The translations under genes were made by a program, and so were the position numbers. From positions 40,079,351-40,143,350 of the forward strand of contig OZ024897.1 of the NCBI GenBank assembly GCA_964017195.1: 64,000 nucleotides of DNA, given 5' to 3'. This document shows positions 35,001 through 44,874 of the stretch, piece after piece; position 1 is the first letter of the stretch; each line of letters opens with the position of its first letter. The stretch is from Siderastrea radians (taxonomy: Eukaryota; Cnidaria; Anthozoa; Scleractinia; Rhizangiidae). Below the pieces are notes generated by a model. That model searched no databases. It was not told the origin of the DNA and worked only from the letters and a program-made list of their open reading frames with translations.

Positions 35001-37387
35001 GGAAGGTTTGGTTTTTGTTGGACATCTTATTTGTTGAAAACGTAGTGCGAGTTTCTTTAAAACGAGCACAGAACATAGGAAAGCAAAACCTTCAAAACTA
35101 CTCCTGACCAGTGTGTCAAAAAGTAACAAATTTGTACCAAATCCGACTCTGAGCTTAGACTTCATAAGGGAGAATTCTGTTTCTTTGAAAATAATAAAAT
35201 ACCTCCTGTATGATAATTGTGCAGATCAAGGGCCATTTGAGCTGAGCCATAAGACAGTCTGTAAAGGTAAATCTTTGCTTCCTCTGTGTTCTCAAAGTTA
35301 AATTCCAAGGTGATTTGAAGTCACTTTTCTATTGTCGGTGTTGCATGCATGTTGTGTCAAAAATGCGAAATTTCTGTCAAGTGGGATCCGTTCCTTAGAC
35401 ACTCCAAAGTAGAATAATAATAATAAAAGTCATCCCTCCTAAACATATGTCTCTTGATCTTGCAGAACGAGATGCATTTGAGCTGAGCCAGAGGCCAATC
35501 TGTAAAGGTAAATCTTTGCCTTTTCCCTGCATTCGAACTTTACCTGCAAGGTTATTTGAAATTACTTTTGTATTGTCACTGTTACATGCATGATCTACAT
35601 GATCTCTTAAAAATGCAAAATTTTTGCTAAGCGTGACCCGTTCCTTTGACACTAGAAAGTAAAGTAATAAAAAAAGTCATCCAACCTAAAAATGTATCTC
35701 TTGATTCTGCAGAACAAGATGCATTTGAGATGAACCAGAAGCCCATCTGTGAACAAGGTAATTAATTGGTCACCTAAAGTATATGTTCTGAAATATACTT
35801 ACCAGTTTGGAACTTGGTTGTAGCTCAATGTCTATTGACCCGGTGGCCATTATCGAAGGTTTATGTGATAAGACTGCGCTCCCAGTAAAAGTATCTGAAA
35901 TTTCGTTATGAAAGTAATTTCTGGCGATGTGAACTCGACAATTTCACTACATTAGCTGAGAGAAGTGCTGTGCATGCATGTGAAATTAAAGTGGAAGGTT
36001 TTCAGATCGAGTGCAAAATACCAAAATCATTTCACGACGATATCCACACCGACAGTAGCATTTAAATGCTGATGAAATAAAATGGATCTTTCCTAACTTA
36101 CACGGGAAACATGTTACAACGACTACCGCTGATGACTCTTTTTGTTTGTCCGCTTTAAGAAGTATTATATAAACGTTCCTGCCAACGTGGTGGGTGCTGT
36201 TAAAGTCCTGCCAACTCCACTGTATGGTGACTTCGGTAACATTTTCCATAAAAAGAGCCTACAGTAAGAAACTTATGGCATCTCTTTTTACCGGTAAGCA
36301 CATAAAAATAGTGGTTCCAGCTACAAAGGATATAACAAATCCTTGCTGGACCCCCCCCCCCCCCAATCAACAATCATAGGTAATCATAGAAAAACAGGGC
36401 ACTGGTACCCCGTAGATTTCGCTGACAATGCCTTGTTTCCCTTGATCCTTCCCCCTAGCAACATTTTCAGAACAGAGTACGGGTGCAGTCAGAACGACAC
36501 TGAACACGAGAAAGACATCTCGAGCTTCAAATCAGTACGTTTTCATTCCCCGCTTAGTTCTCTGTGTTGCCCACCGTTAGATCTAGTGAAGGAAGCCCTA
36601 GAACAAGATTGGCATGACCGACAGAATGCGGCTTGTACACGGGGTTTGAAAAGCCACAGTCACACCCAACTGCGTACAATCTCGTATTTGCTTGTGAAGT
36701 TGATACGACCACAGGGTCCAAAGAACTTCTAATTGATCTCTTCTCTTCGAATACCTCACCTTGTTAACTAATAAAATACAAGTACAATAAAATTGCCAAA
36801 ATGGATACTTGTGACTGTTCAACGGATCCTTCTACATCCTTCGATCTTATGCCGTTTATACGGCTCCTGGTACGGCTTCCGCCATGTTCAACACAGTCAG
36901 CAAACGCTGACCGCGGGCGCAATAAGCGTTGTCTAAAGGGCAACGAATTTTCTTCGAAAAGCTCCGAACGAGGCCGCGGTGTGTAGCTCGTGTAACGCAA
37001 GGAAAAGGTCCAGGACAGCGCCGTTCATGGAGTTTTTTGTGGTTAACAAGGTAAGGCATTCGAACAAGCAGTTCTCTTATACGATCAAGTAGATCCTCTG
37101 GACCTTGTGGATACGACAAGTTTTGAGTGACTTTAACACTACACGGTTAAAACAATCAACATCGCGAAACGTATAATATCTGTCTATGGGCCTTATATTG
37201 CGGGTAATTCATAACCGGGGTGATGATGTTGTATTTATTCTCTCTTGCTTTGACTTTACCGTTAGATGCGACAGAAGAGGAGCAGTCAAATGATGTCTCA
37301 TCTTCTCATCCTGACTACTTAACAGACGGCAACAGAGAGGACAAGTGTAACGAAGAGGAGGATCTGAGCAACGAGACAAAGATGTAA
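25941..37387 (+). CDS. Patched domain-containing protein (PTCHD/Patched-related), seven coding exons
   Basis: Coding exons are 25941-26053, 30397-32756, 34067-34729, 35225-35266, 35466-35507, 35713-35757 and 37266-37387. All junctions are GT/AG, phases agree, and the sum is 3387 nt = 1128 aa plus stop. An in-frame ATG at 25950 has a perfect ACCATGG context and may be the real start. The protein has the RND/Patched fold: TM1 near the HPFTTIVV stretch, a large loop, a sterol-sensing-type TM2-6 block with GIGLDDMF in TM4, a second loop, and TM8-12 with GFSVDYSAH in TM10. Both acidic relay motifs are intact, so ion-coupled lipid or sterol transport is plausible by family knowledge; the substrate is unknown. 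The cytosolic tail has six 19-aa repeats, then micro-exon peptides and an acidic C-terminus. It might lack an exon between 35757 and 37266. It lies on the strand opposite the Patched-PKS gene. Confidence 0.85.
26400..26460. repeat. Simple repeat (AAATAAATG-type)
   Basis: Tetranucleotide-like AATA/AATG run in PTCHD intron 1, just upstream of the SINE; it may be the SINE's or an older retroelement's tail. Confidence 0.6.
26505..26725 (-). mobile_element. tRNA-derived SINE (minus orientation) in PTCHD intron 1
   Basis: On the minus strand the head reads GGGATGGCACAGTCATAAAG (A-box-like) and, about 40 nt on, CAGGTTCAATTCCTGG, a good Pol III B box (GGTTCRANTCC). A non-tRNA body about 150 bp long follows. 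The acceptor-stem mismatches and long body argue against a functional tRNA. Confidence 0.7.
26726..29479. other. PTCHD intron 1, middle part
   Basis: AT-rich intron sequence. It includes an ATT/ATA-rich microsatellite at about 28310-28390. I find no additional exon with a credible frame. Confidence 0.4.
29480..29716. mobile_element. MITE-like element with CCCTTTCACT termini in PTCHD intron 1
   Basis: Left TTGACCCTTTCACTTCCAAG, inverted at the right as AAGGAGTGAAAGGGTTAA. The inside contains TTTCATTTGAATGGCTACAC and ACTCAAAAGTTAGAGCCACC, the same words as the tandem units at 33590-33970. Confidence 0.55.
30397..32756 (+). CDS. PTCHD gene exon 2 (TM1 to TM10)
   Basis: The acceptor TTTACTCAG ends at 30396; the donor is GGAG|GTAAGA. 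The 2360-nt exon encodes TM1, loop 1, the TM2-6 sterol-sensing-like block with GIGLDDMF, TM7, loop 2 and TM8-10 with GFSVDYSAH. The frame continues upstream of the first internal ATG (30488) with family-like sequence (NVLEKLFGTMGEV), so the ATG at 30488 is probably not the start. Confidence 0.88.
33196..33371. mobile_element. Pogo/Tigger-like MITE in PTCHD intron 2
   Basis: The ends CAGTGGAACCCTGATATAAC and, inverted, CGGTGGAACTCCGATATAAC are flanked by TA on both sides (33194-33195 and 33372-33373). The GGAACCYYGATATAACGAA type of terminus is characteristic of pogo/Tigger elements. 176 bp, non-coding. Confidence 0.82.
33408..33550. mobile_element. TA-flanked foldback MITE in PTCHD intron 2
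   Basis: The left TGGATTCATTTGCAGCATAC and the right end, inverted, TGGATTCATTCACAGCATAC match, followed in both by ATAGCTGTCGC. TA lies on both sides (33406-33407 and 33551-33552). It sits 35 bp from the pogo-like MITE. Confidence 0.68.
33590..33970. repeat. Diverged ~105-bp tandem units in PTCHD intron 2
   Basis: Three to four units, each with AAGTACTGCTCAGTAGC-like, TTTCATTTGAATGGTC and ACTCAA words. A single related unit lies inside the element at 29480-29716, which suggests both derive from one dispersed family. Confidence 0.6.
34067..34729 (+). CDS. PTCHD gene exon 3 (TM11-12 and repeat tail)
   Basis: The acceptor is TTTTTTTGATAG|GTGCC; joining to exon 2 gives LLGG-ASTLIGIF, as expected for the family. 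It encodes TM11-12, then a tail with six copies of a 19-residue unit of the form VVEDVQ-xxAVAHSGIPSTx (34324-34653). The donor is AAAAG|GTAGGG at 34729/34730, phase 1; reading through would end at a stop near 34788. Confidence 0.85.
34324..34653 (+). repeat. In-frame 57-bp minisatellite (six 19-aa repeats) in PTCHD exon 3
   Basis: Six tandem units, the last missing four residues (330 nt). Each carries V-V/E-E-D followed by H-S/T-G-I/V-P or H-S-G-I. The period is 19 codons and every copy keeps frame. It lies after the last TM helix, so on the cytosolic side by the family topology. The minus-strand ORFs here are shadows. Confidence 0.88.
35225..35266 (+). CDS. PTCHD micro-exon A (42 nt)
   Basis: The acceptor is TTGTGCAG and the donor AAAG|GTAAAT. 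Phase 1-1, it encodes DQGPFELSHKTVCK when joined. It can be skipped or included without changing frame. Confidence 0.7.
35466..35507 (+). CDS. PTCHD micro-exon B (42 nt)
   Basis: The acceptor is GATCTTGCAG and the donor AAAG|GTAAATC, identical to that of micro-exon A. Phase 1-1, it encodes ERDAFELSQRPICK. It lies 241 bp downstream of micro-exon A, and the intron sequence is duplicated along with it. Confidence 0.72.
35713..35757 (+). CDS. PTCHD micro-exon C (45 nt)
   Basis: The acceptor is GATTCTGCAG and the donor CAAG|GTAATT. Phase 1-1, it encodes EQDAFEMNQKPICEQ, one codon longer than A and B. It lies 247 bp downstream of B. Confidence 0.7.
35758..37265. other. Last PTCHD intron
   Basis: It holds a 14-base C tract at about 36351-36364. 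An open stretch at about 36460-36535, between CCCCCTAG and ATCA|GTACGT, has splice-like borders but does not fit the phase-1 frame, so I leave it out of the gene. A CpG-rich stretch at 36840-37020 is unexplained. Confidence 0.4.
37266..37387 (+). CDS. PTCHD terminal exon
   Basis: The acceptor is TTTACCGTTAG|ATGCG. Joined in phase 1 it gives an acidic, hydrophilic C-terminus (DATEEEQSNDVSSS...) and stops with ATG TAA at 37382-37387. No convincing poly(A) signal before the repeat that begins at 37683; an AATAAA at 37770 lies inside that repeat. Confidence 0.6.
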
Positions 37388-37682
37388 ACAGGAGTCAACG
37401 GACGTGGATTCGCTTAATTATGCATTTTTAAAATGATTTTTCAGCCAAATCAAGCGATCTAAACGAGTACGTGAGACTATAATAATCAATTACAGCACAA
37501 ATTTTCTCGGCTAAAAGTCTTTGTCAACGGTTTTACATAGTTATTCAAGAGTGGTATTGTTGGGATTTAACTTTTGCTTTCTGTTTGCAGTCATTGTCGA
37601 TATTTTAAGTTTCTGTTACAGTAAAATTTAGGGCATCTGCCTCCAGGAAACCAATGTAGTTAAACTAAACAACGCGTGTTTA

Positions 37683-38187
37683 ATGTGTGGCGTGAAATTT
37701 TCGTCGGATGTAATTTTCCCGAATTTCGCTCATTTTTTTTATCGATCCACCAAACTCTGTACCCGCGAAAATAAACTCCCGCAAAAAATAATCTGCGAAA
37801 ACTGACTTCATGTATTTACGTTAGTGATCGTCAGTTAAATTGAGTGAGACGACAAGATTATAACCTTCCTCTATGCAGTTGCAACATAACGGATAGTCTC
37901 TGAACGAGACCATCTGCTCGGTGCCAAAGAGCAATCAACAGTGGACTTCTATAATCCACGGCTCTCGACATGAGTACAGTAAATAAGTAAAATAAAGACG
38001 GCAATGTCTCTTGTTGCTGTATACAAGTTTCGTACTTCAAATACCTGAGAGAAAATTGTCCGAAATCCGCAAAAATTGGTTCTCGGTAATGGTCTGAAGT
38101 CCACATTCGCCAAAATTTGTTCCTGTGAAACGCAAAAAATTGGCAATCCGCGAAATTAAGCTCCTGCGAAAATTTCATGCCATACGG
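37683..38187. mobile_element. TA-flanked MITE with GGCRTGAAATTTTCG termini
   Basis: Left ATGTGTGGCGTGAAATTTTC, inverted at the right as CCGTATGGCATGAAATTTTC, with TA at both sides (37681-37682 and 38188-38189). CGCGAAAATAAACTCC-like words repeat in both halves. Non-coding. Confidence 0.6.
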
Positions 38188-38601
38188 TACCTTAATAGCC
38201 GCATGAGTTGAGGACGACTCAAAAGTTAGCATCAGTTTGCGTCAAGCTGTGTAAACTGGCAAATAGTGGTAGTTTTATTTTACTTTTAAAAAGGTTCAAA
38301 AGGCCAAAAAGTTGGCATGATAGTACAAGTCAGAATATTCATCCAGGGCCAAATCTTCAATATACTAAGGTACTTTACATTGCTTGTAAATTAAATAAAC
38401 AAGAAAATTGAGAAATTGAAAAGCATAAACGGAATTGCTTCATGAAATAGGATCAGTATTTCGGAAAGTGCGACTTCCGTAATGTACGTTTTTGGGTTTA
38501 GGCACAACAAGGAGGCTATTACTCTCGAATCTCGTGCCTTTATTCCTACACCTTGATGTAATTCACTTAACTGAATTAGTAGTCGTAACACCACGAGATA
38601 T

Positions 38602-40213
38602 GTCCAGGATTGAGAGCTGCGGCAAAAATTTGCTAGCAAATCTCGATAGCAGTTTTAGCAAAAAAAAAAACAAAACAAAACAAAACAAACAAACAAAAAA
38701 CGGTAAAAAGAAATTCTTTGCAGGAATCTTTAACAAAAGGAGCAAAAATAACAAAACTGACATAAGTAGCGAGTAAAAAAATGTAGCAAAAGTAACAAGG
38801 ATTTTGCCTGCAACAGCAGTACTTAGCGTGTAAACAAAAGCCACGAATAAAACAAGAATAACAAATTTAGCAAAGAAAAAAAGAAGGAAAAATAACAAAG
38901 GCAAAGAGGGCCCTCGGCAGGCCACGAATTTAGCAAAAATAATAAGGATTTTGCTTGCAACGGCAACATGCTCTTTAACGAGAATTGCAAATATGGCAAA
39001 AATAACAAATTTAGCAAAGAAAAAGAAAGGGAAAGTGAGAAAGGCAAAGAGGGCCCTCGGCAAGGCGCGAATTTAGCAAAAGTAACAAGGATTTTGCCTG
39101 CAACGGCAAAATGCTTGTTAACAAAAGTCTCAGTATATGAAGAAAAACAAATTTAGCAAAGAAAAAGAAAGGGAAAATGACAAAGTCAAAGAGGGCCCTC
39201 GGCAACCCACGAATTTTAGCAAATTTAGCAAAAGTAAGAACGATTTTGCCTGCAACAGCGACATGCTTGTTAACATAACTCACAAAGATGACAAGAACAA
39301 CAAATTTAGCAAAGATAATGAAAGGGAAAATGACAATGCCAAAGAGGGCCCTCGGTAAGTCGCGAATTTAGCAAATGTAGCAAAAGTAACAAGGATTTTG
39401 CCTCCCACGGCAAAATGCTTGCTAAAATAGCCTTTCTTCCTCCTTGCTATGCTTGAGGTTTTCGTTAACAGTTTTTTTTTTGCCGCTGCAGATAAAATCG
39501 TTGTTGCTTTTGCTATATTTGCTAAATTCGCGGCTTACAGAGGGCCCTCTTTGCTTTGTCACCTTACCTTTCTGCTGCCTTTCTAAATTTGTTAATCTTG
39601 CTATATTTTCGGTTTTTGTTAACAAGGTTTTTTGCTGTTGCAGAAAAAACCCTTGTTACTTTTGCTGTATTTGCTAAAATTTCGGCTTGCTGAGGGTCCT
39701 CTTTGCCTTTGTCATTTGTGTTTCTTCTTCGTGCTAAATTTGTTATTCTTGCTATATTTGCGGTTTTTGTTAGCAAGCATTTTAGCATTTGAAGATAAAT
39801 TCCCTGTTACTTTTACTATATTTGCCAAATTCGCGGCTTGTCGGGGCCCCCCTTTCCTTTGTCACTTCGCTTGTCTTTTCCTTCACTAAATTTGTTATTC
39901 TTGCTATGTTTGCGGTTTTTGTTAACAAGATAATTCTTTGTTACTTTTGCTAAATTCGCAACTTGTCGAGGTTCTTCTCTCCCGTTCTCATTTGCCTTTC
40001 TTCCTTGCTATATTTGTTATTTTTGTTAACAATGTCTTTAGCAGTTGCAGATAAGTTCCTTGTTTCTTAAGACAATTTTTTATTTCCTTGCTGCTTCTGT
40101 TATTTTTGCTACTTTTGTTAGAGATTTCTGCAAGAAATGTCTTTTAGTAATTTTTGCTATAATTGGTATCAAGATTTGCTAGCAAATATTTGCCACAGCT
40201 GTCAATCCTGGAC
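38602..40213. mobile_element. 1.6-kb foldback element with mirrored internal subrepeats (FB/TU-like)
   Basis: The outer ends GTCCAGGATTGAGAGCTG and, inverted from the right, GTCCAGGATTGACAGCTG match and continue into TTTGCTAGCAAATCT. The left arm has four ~145-bp units marked by GAGGGCCCTCGG (about 38908, 39048, 39192, 39346). The right arm has four inverted, more diverged units (about 39540, 39697, 39844, 39968). The centre is near 39430. The many Leu/Phe-rich ORFs here are artefacts of the TTTGCTAAATT-type repeat. Confidence 0.78.
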
Positions 40214-41385
40214 GAAACTGTCAAGACCGTTTGAATGATTTTTGAAAACGTGGACATTGATTACCATTTTCGTTTCCTCCCATGCAAGTGACAATATGCA
40301 ATAGCGCCAGTGGCTATGTCCAAGACGGGATCGTAAAAATCGAATACTTACGGAGTAGGAAGACCAGGGAGTTGTTTCTTAAACGTGTCGGGTTAGGGCT
40401 TGCGCTGCCCAGCCGAACCTCGCTGCACGAGCGTCTTATCCCAACCCTGATGTGACAGAATTGAGTGAGGGGGCTAAGATTTCCTTTATTGTTTTTGTTC
40501 TGTGATATGCAGGGAAAAAAGCTTTGATGGAAAAGATTTCTAGTAGCTCCGGAGACGGTCTTAGAAAGTAAGTTTTTTTTCGTAATAATCCTCCGGGTAT
40601 CTGGAAGAATGGGGTTGCAGTCGAGCACTAGCGGGAAGACCTTTTTGTCAGGCTTGACCTTAAGCCTTGTCAAATTGTTTGACATCTAGTTCGGTTCTGC
40701 AGTTTTGTGATGGAAGATACCCTTTGCATTCTTCGCAGCTCCTACCCAAAACCTGTTCTGTGGAACAACTTCGCTTAATACGGAGGGCAAACCCATGGGA
40801 GAGTGGCCCTTTCAAGCCCATAACCAGGATTTTATGTAGGGGGGGGGGGGGGTGGGGCTAAAGAGGCCCAAGTGGGCCAAACCACCGCAATGTATTTTTT
40901 ATTGTCTGATCCGTTTATTTAGGAAAGTAGCAATACATGAGAAATTGTAACGGCAAAGTACACAGTAGGAACTGAATATTTTATTCTTAGAGTAAATTGG
41001 TTTGAATAAAGTTATAAACGACTAATTTTACGATGTAAAATGATACATCAAAATACTGCGGGACTAATCCTTCAGGATTGTCCCGAGCTCCAGCCTCCTG
41101 GGTCTTTGGTGGCAAACAAATTTACCACGTCATCCAAATCAATTTTAATTTGACAATGGATGTGCATTGGTGCAGGGGACGACAGCCTTTCTTCGCCCAT
41201 GCAAATGTCGTCGTGGTTAGCTGTCAACTGTAGAGCCGCTAAGAAGTTGCCTGTATTCCCACAACTCTCGCCGTTCAAGACTTCGTTATCTCCACGCAGG
41301 GCAATGCCCTGTCGACTACAGAAAAGGATGGCTTCTGAAACACTCGCTGTAAAACTGTAGTTAACTGAAATAGATCTGAAGTCGT
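40214..41385. other. Intergenic; nothing recognised
   Basis: Short ORFs only, the longest about 120 codons on the minus strand with no domain. A 12-13-base G tract lies at about 40840-40853. Confidence 0.35.
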
Positions 41386-42041
41386 GTATGGGACGCCATG
41401 TCATTCAAAAGTGGTGCGAGTTTACGATTGGTTATCGAGAAAACGATCGCTATGGTTGAGATTGTCGATTGGTGATTGCGAATCACGATCGCTATGGACC
41501 ACAAAACGATTGAATGTTGAGAACACGATCGCTATGGTCGAAAAAAAGATTGGTGATGAAAAAAATGATGATTGAAAGGATCGAAAGTATCGAGTGTCAA
41601 TTGGTGATTGAAAATGTCGACCGCTGGGATTAAAAATACAAATTGGCAGTTGAGAGCTGGAAAGGACTGAAATAAGCGGGGACCAATTGTGGGATAATAC
41701 ACTCTTGCTTACATCAATTAGTAAGTCAATTTTCGCGCTATTTTGGGGAAAAACGTGGCGTCGAACAGGAACACGTCCTCTGTTGAAGGGAAAAGAATAT
41801 TCGAAAAACTACAACAGAAAACATCTGAACTTTCCACGCTTCTCGGCAGCGAAGCGGAAAAAATATCAGCAGTAACTCCACCTAATCAAGCCGGTTCTTC
41901 CAACTCTTCCAGCCGCACTTACATGCAAGTTTCCGAGGGAATTTCAGCCTCGAGTTCGAACCCCTTTTCGTGGTAAAGGAAAAGTAAAGTCCGTTGTCAA
42001 AGGACAATTCATGAGAGATGTTGTATTACTAACTGGTCCTG

Positions 42042-42785
42042 GGGCCCGTTTCTCGAAACTCCCGATAACTTTCCGGGCCCAAAAGCTATTTTAGGGTGCA
42101 CAATAATGTAATTTGTGTTAATCAGGATTGACATAAATTCATATTTTCCCGGCACGGAACGGAGAACTGGGTTCGAGTGTTGCGCGCTAAGGATCGCGGT
42201 TCGCGGGTTTGAAATAGTTACGGTTGAGTTATTCGTGTCATTCTACGGTCAGCCTCGCCGGGTCAACTTGGATTTGTGAAATTTAGTTTCAGTAGTTCTA
42301 TTGGCGTGATTTTCGTTATCAACTTTACTCGTTTCTATGCTTAAATAGTAATTTTTCATTCGATATTCATGTTATAGTTGCATTATTCTATTAGTTCTAT
42401 ATACCTTAAAACCCCGAAGGTAGCGCCAGAGCATAGGTTGGGGGTACACAGTCGCTATTTTTTCCAAAGTTGGTTTTTTGGGGTTTACGTGTCCGGCTTT
42501 GGCGCGTTTAGAATTATTGTAATATTTGAGTATTTAGTGTGTTATTTAGGTGTATCATGACCGACGCGCCCATGCCTCAAGTGTCGTTCGTGTGTTCGGT
42601 TGTGTAATGGAGGCAAAATTTCGCCATTGTCTATACAATTTTTGAAAGCTAAATTTTAATCTTTATAATTTCGAGAAGCATATCACTAAGTTTGCGCCAA
42701 TAATTACCATTAGTTGATAAATAAATGAGCTCGAAAAAAACTTACTGGGCCCGGAAAGTTATCGGAAGTTTCGAGAAACGGGCCC
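42042..42785. mobile_element. 744-bp MITE with ~40-bp inverted termini and 3-bp duplication, inserted in the left arm
   Basis: The left end GGGCCCGTTTCTCGAAACTC is inverted at the right end and continues through AACTTTCCGGGCCC. CTG is duplicated on both sides (42039-42041 and 42786-42788). The right arm at about 44148-44170 shows the uninterrupted site (CTGGCCCTGATGTG when inverted). A 3-bp duplication with a GGGCC start fits PIF/Harbinger-type elements. Confidence 0.88.
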
Positions 42786-43050
42786 CTGATGTGAATAGCG
42801 TTCCCAGGCAAGCGGAGCGAGCATGGCTGATGGAGAATGGCTATGTCATTTCAGGTTTCCAATTGCAAAAGGAGTGTTCGGCGTGTGTAGTCGAGGCTTG
42901 CCTACGAGAAGCATTCGAAGAAAAGATTTCAGTCGGAACATGTTCGGAAGATTCTCATGCCTGTTCATAGCACTCTCATCAAACCCACTTTAGCACCGGG
43001 CCGAGTCCTAAATGGAGTAATGGTTCACAGAATATTTAAGAAAAAGCCTA

Positions 43051-43627
43051 CGGTAAAAACCCGCGTGTAAGAGCCTACATTTTTTTACATCTGGCAAAAT
43101 ATGTCCTCGTATTTTGGGGGTAGTTATTAGCAATTTAGACTAAGTCGGTTCTTAATTAGGTTCTTAATTTCTACGAAGGAGATATAGTTGTTGGTTACCA
43201 GAAAAATAAATAAACTTGGGTTTGGTCCTTAAATGTACAGTATTTATTCACAACTGTATTATGATAAGCCTAACAAAACTGATTACAGAATGTATATGTA
43301 GTGTTATCTCTATAACAAGAGTTGTATAATAGCAAAACAAATAAAATAAAATAGAATAAATAAATAAATGAATGAATGAATAAAATGGAAATGAATGCAA
43401 TGAGCAAATAAACAAGGAACTGTCTAGAAAGACGTCTTAGTGTTCAAAGAGCTACTGTAGTCCTCAAAGAGTTCTAAATTATTATGCGAGTTCTGCAACC
43501 CGCATATAAGAGTCTGCTTGGTCTTGCTTGGCTGAACAGTTTCTTATATTTTTGGGTATTAAGATGGCACATTTCTGCCAGCGGGTTCTTAAACCACTAG
43601 GTTCTTGCACGCGGGTTTTTATTACTG
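43051..43627. mobile_element. TA-flanked mariner/pogo-like MITE, AAAAACCCGC family, copy 2
   Basis: The left CGGTAAAAACCCGCGTGTAA and, inverted from the right, CAGTAATAAAAACCCGCGTG match, with TA on both sides (43049-43050 and 43628-43629). It occupies the spacer between the two arms of the inverted duplication. Same family as 23798-24852. Confidence 0.72.
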
Positions 43628-43872
43628 TATCTACACTTGACCGTTTGAAGAAATTTGTGATGTTTGCATTCCAGCATAAAGAGATCTCGAGAAATGAGCC
43701 AGGAAGATGACTTCACAGCTCAAACTCTAAAGGTAAAAATACATTGGGCTTCGGGTTGGTAAGTTTTGGATTAACGAGGTTTTTTTTTTTTTCATTTTCT
43801 TCAGTGGAAAGTAACCTCGTAGGCAAGCCTCGACTACACACTCCGACCACTCCTTTGCAACTGGAAACCTGA

Positions 43873-43873
43873 A

Positions 43874-43911
<38 letters not shown>

Positions 43912-43947
43912 AATGATAATACTAATAATAATAATAATAATAATAAC
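43873..43947. repeat. (TAA)n microsatellite
   Basis: About 75 bp of TAATAA units with a few substitutions, lying in the right arm only; the Leu-rich minus-strand ORF over it is not a gene. Confidence 0.92.
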
Positions 43948-44874
43948 AAGCGAATATTTGAACAGGATAACCCTTCAGTGCCAGAGCACTGTTATTAATG
44001 GGGTCCTGTAACATAAAAAAAGCTAATATTTAAATTGTGAAAACTAGAATCTAAAGTCTAATCTAAGGACTTAAATCTAATTATAAAAATTTAATAATAA
44101 ATGAGGATAGCCATTCTCTTTCAGCCATACTCACTTCGCTTGCCTGGGAACGCTATTCACATCAGGGCCAGTTAGTAATATAACATCTCTCATGAATGGT
44201 CCTTTTTGACAACGGACTTTTCCTTTCCTTTACCAACAAAAGGGTTCGAACTCCAGGCAAAATTCCTTCGGAAAGGTTTGGCATGTAAGTGCGGCTGGAA
44301 GAACCGGTTTGCTTGGGTAGAGTAACTGCTGATTTTTTTGCCGCTTCGCTGCCGAGAAGTGTGGAAAGATCAGATGCTTTCTGTTGTAGTTCTTCGAGTA
44401 TTCTTTTCCCTTTACCAGAACACCAGGCTCGATTTCCAGCCGTTTGAGGGAGACCGGTTTCATCCTCCTGCGCTAAGGAACGCGGGCGCACTAAACGGGT
44501 GCTACCAGAGGACGTGTTCCTGCTGCTGGACGCCGCGCTTTTCCCTAAAATTGCGCGGAAATTGCATTGCTACTTGATGTAAGCGAGAGTGTATTATCCC
44601 ACAACTGGTCCCTGCTTGTTTCCAGTCATTTCCAGCTCTCAATTGCCAATTTATATTTTCAATCCCAGACTCATCCCAGCGGTCGACATTTTCAATCACA
44701 ATCGACACTTGATATTTTCGATCTTTCAATCATCATTTTTCATCACCAATCTTTTTTTTCGACCACAGCGATCGTGTTCTTAATATTTAATCGTTTTTTG
44801 GACCATAGCGATTCGTTTTCTCGATAACCAATCGTAAACTCATGCCACTTTTGAATGATACTGCGTCCCATAGG

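Larger units (their letters stand above)
41386..44874. repeat. ~3.5-kb inverted duplication of a mobile-element-like fragment
   Basis: The left arm (41386-42908) and right arm (43815-44874) are inverted copies. Outer ends read TATGGGACGC...ATTCAAAAGTGG and its inverse; inner ends read GTCGAGGCTTGCCTACGAG and its inverse. Both arms encode a degenerate Ser-rich protein fragment containing STLLGSEA-like and GKRI(F/L)E(K/E)LQQK words (plus strand at about 41743-41976; minus strand at about 44491-44162), then RDVVLLTG and VPRQAERAWLMENGYVIS-like sequence in the left arm, with frameshifts. It resembles the N-terminal part of multicopy element-borne proteins; family not determined. The arms are interrupted by the MITE at 42042-42785 and a TAA microsatellite. 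Confidence 0.75.

Noticed and set aside
36460..36535. Possible extra PTCHD exon with acidic peptide
   Set aside because: The open frame needs an incoming phase that the preceding exon does not supply, and the outgoing phase does not fit the terminal exon.
38563..39889. Several Leu/Phe-rich ORFs resembling membrane proteins
   Set aside because: They arise from the low-complexity subrepeats of the foldback element and recur in mirrored form.
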